Source of the DNA: an uncultured Lachnospiraceae bacterium
GTDB lineage: Bacteria > Bacillota > Clostridia > Lachnospirales > Lachnospiraceae
Assembly (NCBI GenBank): GCA_937910785.1
Contig: CALDLG010000057.1
Span: 1 to 7,680 of the forward strand
Length of the DNA stretch: 7,680 nt
Direction of reading: 5' to 3'
Position 1 is the first letter of the stretch. Every line of letters begins with the position of its first letter. Under the pieces are notes generated by a model. That model was not told where the DNA came from. It saw nothing but the letters and a program-made list of their open reading frames with translations, and did no database searches. The translations under genes and the position numbers were made by a program. Below are positions 1 to 5,286 of this stretch, in pieces.

Positions 1-1
1 C

Positions 2-181
2 CGCCTCTCCGGCAGAGAGAAAATGATTGTTGAGCTGCGGTTCGGATACAATACGCCCGAAGGAAATGAGATGACGCAAAAGGAAGTGGCGGATTTGCTT
101 GGCATTTCGCAGTCTTATATTTCCAGACTGGAGAAGAAGATCATGCGCAGACTGAAAAAGGAAATTCTGCGGGAAACGTAA
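2..181 (+). CDS. sigE: RNA polymerase sporulation sigma factor SigE, C-terminal end (5' part outside window)
   Basis: This is the 3' end of a gene that begins before the window; 59 codons and a TAA stop are visible. The translation starts RLSGREKMIVELRFG and continues through MTQKEVADLLGISQSYISRLEKK to a basic tail ending LREET-like (…ILRET). This is sigma-70 region 4, the helix-turn-helix that reads the -35 box. The residues resemble the end of SigE, the early mother-cell sigma factor, from general knowledge of the family. SigE is made as a membrane-tethered precursor, cut by SpoIIGA, and directs mother-cell transcription after asymmetric division. spoIIGA would be expected just upstream, outside the window. 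SigK has a related C-terminus, but nearby sigG favours SigE. A strong intrinsic terminator follows, so the spoIIG transcript probably ends here. Confidence 0.88.
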   Translation, partial: RLSGREKMIVELRFGYNTPEGNEMTQKEVADLLGISQSYISRLEKKIMRRLKKEILRET

Positions 182-237
182 GGAGGAGAATGCCTCGGCG
201 GCGGGGAAGAAAATCTGAAAGAGAAAAAACAGGCGGA

Positions 238-272
238 GCAGTCGGATATTATCAGATATCCGATTGCTTTTT
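238..272 (+). terminator. Intrinsic terminator after sigE
   Basis: The arms at 238–249 and 256–267 (GCAGTCGGATAT and ATATCCGATTGC) form a 12-bp stem with one G•U pair and a six-base loop. Five T residues follow at 268–272. This is a canonical Rho-independent terminator about 57 bases after the sigE stop. It should largely stop spoIIG transcription before it enters the next gene. Confidence 0.85.
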
Positions 273-292
273 GTACTGAAAAAAAGTATAAT
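264..292 (+). promoter_or_regulatory. Probable vegetative promoter of the c-di-GMP response regulator gene
   Basis: A perfect -10 box TATAAT lies at 287–292. At 17-bp spacing, TTGCTT (264–269) is a weak -35 match. The predicted start is near 299, giving a leader of about 40 bases. The -35 box overlaps the descending arm and T tract of the sigE terminator, so the two elements share DNA. The -10 is convincing and the -35 is weak. Confidence 0.55.
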
Positions 293-338
293 AGTGTGAG
301 AAGATGGCATTTGGCACAGGATTTCGGGGGTTATACAT

Positions 339-2357
339 ATGGGGAATAAAAAAACAATTCTGATCGTGGATGACGACAGAATGAATCTGGTAACGGCGCA
401 GAAGTTTCTGGTGGAAGAATATAAGGTGGTCGGCGTTAATTCCGGGAAACAGGCATTTAAGTATCTGATGAAGTACAGGCCCGATCTGATTCTTCTGGAT
501 ATTTTTATGCCGGAGATCGGCGGATTCGAAGTGATGAAACTTTTGCAGGAGAATAAGGACTGGTGCAAGATTCCGGTTATTTTCCTGACAGCGGACCGAA
601 AGACGGAGACGGAATCCAAATGTTTTCAGATGGGGGCCTATGATTTTATTACAAAGCCCTTCGAACCGGGGATCATGTTAAACCGTATCCGCCGTACGAT
701 CGAGCTCGACGGATACCGGAAGGATCTGCAGAGAAGACTGGAAGAGAAAACAAGAGAAGTAGAGCTTGTTACAATAGAGGCTATCACGACGGTGGCCAAT
801 ACGATCGATGCCAAGGATGATTATACAAAGGGACATTCGATCCGGGTAGCGTATTATTCGGAAGCGCTGGCGAGAAAGATCGGCTGGTCGGAGGAGGAAG
901 TGCAGAATATTCATTATATTGCGCTCCTGCACGATATCGGCAAAATCGGCGTACCGGATTCCGTATTGAATAAACCCTTCAAGCTGACGAATGTGGAGTT
1001 TGAACTGATTAAGAACCATACGGTCATGGGAGCGGAAATTTTAAAGGATATCAAGATGTTTCCCAACGTCAGTGTGGGAGCCAAATACCACCATGAGCGA
1101 TATGACGGAAGGGGATATCCGAGTGGTTTAAAGGGGGATGAGATTCCGATCGTTGCGCGGATCATTGGAATTGTGGATTCTTATGATGCGATGACAAGCA
1201 ACCGCGTATACAGGAAGCGGTTACAGGATGAAATGGTGCGGCAGGAACTGGTACGGGGCAAAGGTTCCCAGTTTGATCCGTATCTGGTAGACCAGTTTAT
1301 GGAGCTTCTGGAAGAGGGGAATCTGCAGCAGAATATTCCGGAAGAGGATATGGTTATGCCGATTTTTAACAGCGATAAGATCTACGGCGGCGTAACACGG
1401 GAAGAGACCGGCATGGATTCGAAACTGGATTACCTGACGGGGCTGCTCGGCAGAGAACAGGGAGAAAAAGAGATCAGTGAGAGCCTGCGGAACGGAAGCG
1501 GCTGCATTATGATGATTGATCTGGATAATTTCAGGGAAATGAACGACAAATTCGGTCATCTGGCGGGAGACTATGTTCTGAAAGAGGTAGCGGATCTGTT
1601 AAAAGAGGTTTCGAGAAAAAATATCGTCTGCCGGATGGGCGGCGACGAGTTCCTTTATTATGTGGATGGCATTTCCAGACAGGAAGAGGCCAGAGAAAAG
1701 GTAGAACAGATTCTCACTTCCTTTGAAGAAAGAAAAAAGGAGATCAGCATGCTGGAAAACATTTCGCTTTCCATCGGCATCAGTCTTTTCGGAATAGACG
1801 GCGGAAGCTTTGGAGAACTCGTGAGGAAGGCGGACAAGGCACTGTATCATGTAAAACAGAATAATGACATGAAGCAGCGCTACCTTTTCTATCAGGGAAC
1901 CAGTATGGCAAAGACGCTGGAGCAGTCGAAGGCCGATCTGGACAGACTGGTCAATATGGTGGAGAGCAGACAGACTTATCATGGCGCTTTTCAGATCGCT
2001 TACGAGGAATTCGGACGGGTTTACGATTTCGTTATGCATTTCTCGCAGCGGAATAAGCAGGAGATGCAGCTGATTCTTTTTACACTGTATTCCTCGGACG
2101 GCAGCGATATCCGCATTGAACAGATGGAGAGGGCGATGCAATGCATGGAGCAGGCGATCATCAAATCCCTGCGCGGCGTGGATGTCGGAACGAGATACAG
2201 CAGTTCCCAGTTTCTCGTGATTCTGTTAGGGGCGGAAAGAAGCGATATCCGTATCGTGACGGAGCGTATCGTGCAGAATTACTTCAAATTATATGGCGAC
2301 AGAGATATTACTCTTTCCTATGATATTGCCAATCTTCAAACCAGTGCGGAGGAATGA
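339..2357 (+). CDS. Response regulator with REC, HD-GYP and GGDEF domains plus a degenerate C-terminal GGDEF-like region
   Basis: A 672-residue cytoplasmic protein expected to control cyclic-di-GMP. Residues 5–120 form a receiver domain with acidic D11–D13, phosphoacceptor D54 in LLDIFMP, T84 and K106. After a helical linker, residues about 145–320 form an HD-GYP phosphodiesterase with H166, HD at 198–199, K202, H227, HHERYDGRGYP at 251–261 and D280, all intact. Residues about 362–515 form a GGDEF diguanylate cyclase with IDLDNF (D394), N402, D411 and GGDEF at 434–438. The RxxD inhibitory site normally placed just before GGDEF is not seen (SRKN at 425–428). Residues about 575–665 resemble another cyclase fold, with RYSSSQF at 619–625 where RMGGDEF would be. 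The ATG at 339 is preceded by a G-rich ribosome site ending at 330. No partner histidine kinase is in the window. Net activity (synthesis or breakdown) cannot be read from sequence. Confidence 0.93.
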   Translation: MGNKKTILIVDDDRMNLVTAQKFLVEEYKVVGVNSGKQAFKYLMKYRPDLILLDIFMPEIGGFEVMKLLQENKDWCKIPVIFLTADRKTETESKCFQMGAYDFITKPFEPGIMLNRIRRTIELDGYRKDLQRRLEEKTREVELVTIEAITTVANTIDAKDDYTKGHSIRVAYYSEALARKIGWSEEEVQNIHYIALLHDIGKIGVPDSVLNKPFKLTNVEFELIKNHTVMGAEILKDIKMFPNVSVGAKYHHERYDGRGYPSGLKGDEIPIVARIIGIVDSYDAMTSNRVYRKRLQDEMVRQELVRGKGSQFDPYLVDQFMELLEEGNLQQNIPEEDMVMPIFNSDKIYGGVTREETGMDSKLDYLTGLLGREQGEKEISESLRNGSGCIMMIDLDNFREMNDKFGHLAGDYVLKEVADLLKEVSRKNIVCRMGGDEFLYYVDGISRQEEAREKVEQILTSFEERKKEISMLENISLSIGISLFGIDGGSFGELVRKADKALYHVKQNNDMKQRYLFYQGTSMAKTLEQSKADLDRLVNMVESRQTYHGAFQIAYEEFGRVYDFVMHFSQRNKQEMQLILFTLYSSDGSDIRIEQMERAMQCMEQAIIKSLRGVDVGTRYSSSQFLVILLGAERSDIRIVTERIVQNYFKLYGDRDITLSYDIANLQTSAEE

Positions 2358-2394
2358 AAGGCGGGAAATGCTGTAATCGTGGTGGGAGTCAATA

Positions 2395-2414
2395 CGCAGG
2401 CTGCGGAGCCTGCG
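2395..2414. terminator. Hairpin between converging genes, possible bidirectional terminator
   Basis: CGCAGGCT (2395–2402) and AGCCTGCG (2407–2414) form a perfect 8-bp GC-rich stem with a GCGG loop. It lies 37 bases after the response-regulator stop and 5 bases after the sigG stop on the other strand. Neither side has a real T tract (CTTTG on plus, TATTG on minus). It may act as a weak or factor-assisted terminator, or only protect 3' ends. Confidence 0.45.
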
Positions 2415-2419
2415 CTTTG

Positions 2420-3199
2420 TCAGGCGGTCAGATAGTTCCGCATGGTTTTCAGGGCATTCTTTTCAAGACGGGACACCTGAGCCTGAGAAATGCCGATTTT
2501 TTCGGCGACTTCCATCTGCGTCTTTCCCTCGAAGAAACGCAGCGTGATAATCTCATATTCCCGCTCGGACAGTTTCTTCATGGCTTCGCTTAGAGAAATA
2601 TGTTCGACCCAGATTTCTTCCTTGTTTTTTTTATCGCTGATCTGATCCATCACATAAAGAGTGTCTCCGCCGTCGGTATAAATCGGCTCATAAAGACTCA
2701 TGGGACTCTGGATGGCATCCAGCGCATAGACGATATCTTCCTGCGGAATGCCGATTTCCGCGGCAATTTCGTTGATCGTGGGTTCCTGCGCGTTTTTTCT
2801 TGTCAGATTTTCTCTGGCATAGATGGCCTTATAGGCCGTGTCCTTTAAAGAGCGGGAAACGCGGATGCTGTTGGAATCCCGCAGATAGCGCCGGATCTCG
2901 CCGATAATCATCGGAACCGCGTAGGTAGAGAATCTGACATTCAGGCTGCTGTCGAAATTGTCGATTGCTTTGATCAGGCCGATACAGCCGATCTGGAAAA
3001 GATCGTCCACGTTTTCGTTACTGGAATGGAATCGTTTGATCACGCTTAAAACGAGCCGCAGATTGCCTTTGATATATTCCTTTCGCGCATTGTCGTCGCC
3101 GTCTCCGATCTTTCGGAAAAGTTCCTCCTTTTCCGCATTTTTCAACAATGGAAGTTTGGCGGTATTGACGCCGCAGATTTCAACTTTTCCCTGAACCAT
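2420..3199 (-). CDS. sigG: RNA polymerase sigma factor SigG (late forespore)
   Basis: The product is 259 residues, close to the 260 of Bacillus subtilis SigG, and looks complete. The N-terminus carries the SigG-type stretch KVEICGV.T.KLP.LKN (residues 5–21). Region 2, which binds core polymerase and the -10 box, includes DDLFQIGCIGLIKAIDNFD (65–83) and the RFSTYAVPMIIGEIRRYLRD stretch (89–108). Region 3 contains SLYEPIYTDGGD. Region 4 ends with the helix-turn-helix TQMEVAEKIGISQAQVSRLEK (from 227). SigG directs late gene expression in the forespore, including germination and DNA-protection genes. The ATG is preceded by AAAGGGGA about 12 bases upstream. It is transcribed against the response regulator and divergently from the zinc-ribbon gene. 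A forespore-type promoter precedes it. Its separation from sigE on the opposite strand is unusual. Confidence 0.97.
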   Translation of the reverse strand: MVQGKVEICGVNTAKLPLLKNAEKEELFRKIGDGDDNARKEYIKGNLRLVLSVIKRFHSSNENVDDLFQIGCIGLIKAIDNFDSSLNVRFSTYAVPMIIGEIRRYLRDSNSIRVSRSLKDTAYKAIYARENLTRKNAQEPTINEIAAEIGIPQEDIVYALDAIQSPMSLYEPIYTDGGDTLYVMDQISDKKNKEEIWVEHISLSEAMKKLSEREYEIITLRFFEGKTQMEVAEKIGISQAQVSRLEKNALKTMRNYLTA

Positions 3200-3234
3200 A
3201 ATATCGCTTTTCCCCTTTCACCATTCTTTCTAAA

Positions 3235-3264
3235 AAGGATGTGCGAAAGCGTGGGAATTATTCA
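3235..3264 (-). promoter_or_regulatory. Candidate forespore (SigF/SigG-type) promoter of sigG
   Basis: Read on the minus strand, TGAATA (3264–3259) is followed after 17 bp by CATCCTT (3241–3235). The known SigG consensus is about TGMATA, 17–18 bp, CATWMTA, so the -35 box matches fully and the -10 box matches 5 of 7. Predicted transcription starts about 28 bases before the sigG ATG. SigF and SigG promoters overlap in sequence, which fits activation by SigF followed by autoregulation. Confidence 0.6.
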
Positions 3265-3280
3265 TGAATCCAAAAAATGT

Positions 3281-3309
3281 TTTACAAAGAGCGCTATTTC
3301 TGGTACATT
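3281..3309 (+). promoter_or_regulatory. Probable promoter of the zinc-ribbon/SH3 gene
   Basis: TTTACA (3281–3286, 5 of 6 to the -35 consensus) is followed after 17 bp by TACATT (3304–3309, 4 of 6), with an extended TGN at 3301–3303. The leader would be about 40 bases. A less supported alternative is the mother-cell-like -10 CATATATT at 3313–3320, for which no convincing -35 was found. Confidence 0.55.
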
Positions 3310-3355
3310 ATTCATATATTTTATTTTAAATCAGTAACAAAAGAGGTGGAATACC

Positions 3356-4387
3356 ATGAAGTGTAAAAAGTGTGGTGCGGAGTTGCTGGATACGGATAAA
3401 TTCTGTAATCAGTGCGGATGGAAGGTAGTAAAGAAACGCAGATGTCCTGAATGCGGAGCTGCTTTGAGGGAAGGTGTAAAATTCTGTCCGGAATGCGGAG
3501 GCATGGTAGGTGAAGGAAACACGTCCGGAGAGGGAAAAAATGTAAAACCGGCGCAGTCATCGGATATTCCGATCGATGATATGGAGCAGAACATTCTGTC
3601 CGAGACAGAGCGGGAAATGCGGGGGAGCAGGAAAGCTTCCGAAGCGGAAGGAGGAAAGCGGTCCACAAGACCTGCACCAGCAAGGAACGGTTCCTCTTCG
3701 GAGCAACGAAATAAACGCCCGGCTTCATCGTCAGGGCGGGAAATGCGGGAGAGTAAAAAATCTCCACAGGCGTTGGAATACGAAGAAGAAAGAAGAAGAA
3801 AGTCCGTTCCCGCGCCCGAACCGGTGAGAAAGAAAAGGCCGGAACCCGTCAGGGAACGGTACTATGAAGACTGGGAAGATGATGATGACGATGATGATGA
3901 CGACGATCATAGCATTATCGCGATCGTATCGGTTGTGATCGCGTTTCTGATCATCGCGGTTGCCGCCGTTTTGATCTTTACGATGGTGCGGGGAAAAGCG
4001 GGTGAAGACGAGGAAGGCCAGCAGACGACGCAGGAAGCGGAAGGAGACGAAGACGGCAAAGACGATGAAGGCGGCAAAGATGATGAAGGCAGTTCGGAAT
4101 CGGAAGACACAGAGGGCTCTGATGACGGAGAAGTGCCGGAGGAGCCGGGCACGGAGTTGATTGGTGGATCGGCAGAGAATGCACAGCCGGCCGGCAGTCT
4201 GATCATCGTTTCCAATGTTAACGTAAGAGATAAGCCGTCCACCCAGGGGACCAATGTCATTAAGGTTGCAAAAGCCGGTGAGATCTATGAATATACACAG
4301 ATAGAAGAGGGCGGCGACTGGTACGAAATTATTCTCGAAGACGGCAGCATCGGTTATGTTTATGTGGATTATGTAGAAGAAAATTAG
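3356..4387 (+). CDS. Single-pass membrane protein with double zinc ribbon and C-terminal SH3b domain
   Basis: A 343-residue protein of unknown function. Two N-terminal zinc ribbons are formed by C3, C6, C17, C20 and by C30, C33, C44, C47, a double zinc-ribbon pattern. Residues about 51–170 are a low-complexity, charged, probably disordered linker. A run of ten aspartates (175–184) leads into one hydrophobic segment at 187–211. Residues about 214–275 are an acidic Gly/Glu/Asp linker with a short tandem repeat. Residues about 280–343 are a bacterial SH3 domain (SNVNVRDKPSTQGTNV start, DGSIGYVYVDYVEEN end) of the kind that often binds cell wall. There is no cleavable signal peptide. The likely layout is ribbons inside and SH3b outside, linking a cytoplasmic signal or partner to the wall. 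The start is set by AGAGGTGG about 7 bases before the ATG. It sits between sigG and ymxH; a role in sporulation is conceivable but unproven. Confidence 0.88.
   Translation: MKCKKCGAELLDTDKFCNQCGWKVVKKRRCPECGAALREGVKFCPECGGMVGEGNTSGEGKNVKPAQSSDIPIDDMEQNILSETEREMRGSRKASEAEGGKRSTRPAPARNGSSSEQRNKRPASSSGREMRESKKSPQALEYEEERRRKSVPAPEPVRKKRPEPVRERYYEDWEDDDDDDDDDDHSIIAIVSVVIAFLIIAVAAVLIFTMVRGKAGEDEEGQQTTQEAEGDEDGKDDEGGKDDEGSSESEDTEGSDDGEVPEEPGTELIGGSAENAQPAGSLIIVSNVNVRDKPSTQGTNVIKVAKAGEIYEYTQIEEGGDWYEIILEDGSIGYVYVDYVEEN
4055..4090 (+). repeat. 18-bp tandem duplication in the acidic linker
   Basis: Two adjacent 18-bp copies (4055–4072 and 4073–4090) of GGCAAAGAYGATGAAGGC differ at one base. They encode GKDDEG twice in frame (residues 234–245) in the linker between the membrane segment and the SH3b domain. 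The near identity suggests a recent slippage duplication in a tolerant spacer. Confidence 0.8.
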
Positions 4388-4407
4388 AGAAAACAGGAAC
4401 CCTTTTC

Positions 4408-4451
4408 GAATTCTGACATTTAATAATAAAAAGAGCTGAGTGTCGGAAGTC
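4408..4451 (+). other. Potential RNA stem-loop covering the ymxH start region
   Basis: Bases 4408–4418 can pair with 4441–4451: ten pairs including one U•G, with one A/G mismatch, around a 22-base AT-rich loop. The loop holds the AAGAG and the possible GTG start at 4440. The descending arm holds GGAAG just before the ATG at 4452. It has no T tract, so it is not a terminator. A regulatory role is inferred from position only. Confidence 0.3.
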
Positions 4452-4691
4452 ATGCTGTTTTCAGAATTTAAGAAAAAAGAAGTGATTAATCTGAAGAACT
4501 GTCAGAAGCTTGGCAGAGTGACAGATTTTGAATTCGATGAGTGCACGGGCCAGATCTATAAGCTGATCGTGCCCGGCAATAATAAATTATATGGGTTATT
4601 CTGTAATGATCCGGATTATGTGATCTGCTATAAGGACATCAGGCAGATCGGACCTGATATTATTATTGTGGATATCTGCAAGAAAGGCTAA
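4452..4691 (+). CDS. ymxH: YlmC/YmxH family PRC-barrel protein
   Basis: A small protein of 79 residues from the ATG at 4452. It begins MLFSEFKKKEVINL and continues with KLGRVTDFEFDECTGQI, a basic/hydrophobic strand IYKLIVPG, and a C-terminal IRQIGPDIIIVDI. This matches the YlmC/YmxH family, single PRC-barrel proteins found in spore formers, often next to sigG and nrdR or in sporulation loci. Their biochemical function is not established. Family members usually start with M-x-[LFI]-[SC]-E, which supports the ATG at 4452. An in-frame GTG at 4440 would add four residues (MSEV), with AAGAG four bases upstream of it. Neither start has a strong ribosome site. The gene is 64 bases behind the zinc-ribbon gene with no terminator between them, so it may be co-transcribed. 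Confidence 0.85.
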   Translation: MLFSEFKKKEVINLKNCQKLGRVTDFEFDECTGQIYKLIVPGNNKLYGLFCNDPDYVICYKDIRQIGPDIIIVDICKKG

Positions 4692-4701
4692 AATTATTTA
4701 G

Positions 4702-4730
4702 TTGACATAATAATCTTATTATGTTATGGT
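4702..4730 (+). promoter_or_regulatory. Promoter of nrdR
   Basis: A perfect -35 box TTGACA (4702–4707) is followed after 17 bp by TATGGT (4725–4730), with an extended -10 TGT at 4722–4724. Predicted transcription starts near 4737. This is the strongest vegetative-type promoter in the window and probably drives nrdR and the small membrane gene. Confidence 0.75.
4705..4724. promoter_or_regulatory. Operator-like palindrome in the nrdR promoter spacer
   Basis: ACATAATAA (4705–4713) and its exact reverse complement TTATTATGT (4716–4724) flank a two-base centre, TC. The 20-bp element overlaps the end of the -35 box and fills the spacer up to the -10 box. A dimeric repressor bound here should block RNA polymerase. 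It does not fit the 7-1-7 PerR/Fur pattern, and only loosely resembles the AT-rich NrdR box, which normally occurs as two copies. The cognate regulator is unknown. Confidence 0.6.
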
Positions 4731-4740
4731 AAACACAGGG

Positions 4741-4760
4741 CCTGCGGCACTTGCCGCAGG
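4741..4760 (+). promoter_or_regulatory. GC-rich hairpin near the 5' end of the nrdR transcript
   Basis: CCTGCGGC (4741–4748) pairs perfectly with GCCGCAGG (4753–4760) around an ACTT loop, and three G•U pairs could extend it outward. It begins about four bases after the predicted start site. Only TTTATC follows, so termination would be weak. It could stabilise the 5' end or attenuate transcription. Confidence 0.55.
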
Positions 4761-4784
4761 TTTATCAGGAATGGGGGATTGGGG

Positions 4785-5255
4785 ATGAAGTGTCCGTTTT
4801 GTGGTCATGAGAATACGAGGGTTATTGACAGCCGGCCTGCGGAAGACAATAATTCGATCAGAAGAAGACGTGTATGCGATGAATGTGAGAAACGCTTTAC
4901 GACATATGAGAAGGTCGAAACGATTCCGCTTATCATTATTAAGAAGGATAATAACAGAGAAACCTATGACAGAACGAAAATAGAAGCCGGTGTGCTGCGC
5001 GCCTGCCATAAGCGGCCGATCAGCATTAACCGGATCAATCAGCTGATCGATGAGATCGAGACGGATATTTTTAACCGGGAAGAAAAGGAGATTTCCAGTC
5101 AGGTGATCGGGGAGCTTGTGATGAATAAGCTGAAGGATCTGGAGGCGGTTGCCTATGTCCGTTTCGCATCGGTCTATCGTGAGTTCAAGGATATTAATAC
5201 GTTTATGGACGAGCTGAAAAAGGTACTGGATACGTCGGAGAATCCTGCCGGCTGA
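4785..5255 (+). CDS. nrdR: Transcriptional repressor NrdR
   Basis: A 156-residue protein, close to the usual 150–160. It represses ribonucleotide reductase genes by sensing ATP/dATP balance. The zinc ribbon has C3 and C6 (MKCPFCG) with C31 and C34 (VCDEC), followed by the family block RRRRVCDECEKRFTTYE. The ATP-cone covers about residues 48–138 (PLIIIKKDNNRE through YVRFASVYREFKD), which binds nucleotide and controls oligomer state. The start is the ATG at 4785, because the family begins with MKCPFC and GGGGG (4773–4777) lies about 7 bases upstream; a TTG two codons earlier is in frame but unlikely. No ribonucleotide reductase gene is in the window, so its targets lie elsewhere. It has its own promoter with an operator-like palindrome, possibly for autoregulation. 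Confidence 0.96.
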   Translation: MKCPFCGHENTRVIDSRPAEDNNSIRRRRVCDECEKRFTTYEKVETIPLIIIKKDNNRETYDRTKIEAGVLRACHKRPISINRINQLIDEIETDIFNREEKEISSQVIGELVMNKLKDLEAVAYVRFASVYREFKDINTFMDELKKVLDTSENPAG

Positions 5256-5286
5256 CGCGGACGGGATGGAAAGGGCGGTTAGCATC

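Noticed and set aside
190..279. A 29-codon ORF just after sigE (MPRRRGRKSE…), preceded by AGGAGG
   Set aside because: The ribosome site is only three bases from the ATG and the ORF runs through the full intrinsic terminator, so it is more likely chance.
293..338. Possible c-di-GMP riboswitch in the leader of the c-di-GMP regulator
   Set aside because: The predicted leader is only about 40 bases and lacks the paired helices of either known class.
304..363. A 19-codon ORF in the response-regulator leader, overlapping its start out of frame
   Set aside because: It has no properly spaced ribosome site, and the composition gives no sign of coding.
1599..2141. Long minus-strand open frame inside the response-regulator gene
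   Set aside because: It lies entirely opposite conserved GGDEF coding sequence, has no recognisable domain, and no promoter or ribosome site was seen.
3731..4453. Long open frame on the minus strand across the zinc-ribbon gene
   Set aside because: It mirrors the biased codons and Asp/Glu repeats of the real gene (GAT/GAC read as Ile/Val on the other strand) and shows no family features.
4705..4724. PerR or Fur box reading of the nrdR promoter palindrome
   Set aside because: Those boxes are 7-1-7 repeats with a one-base centre; this is 9-2-9 with a different half-site.
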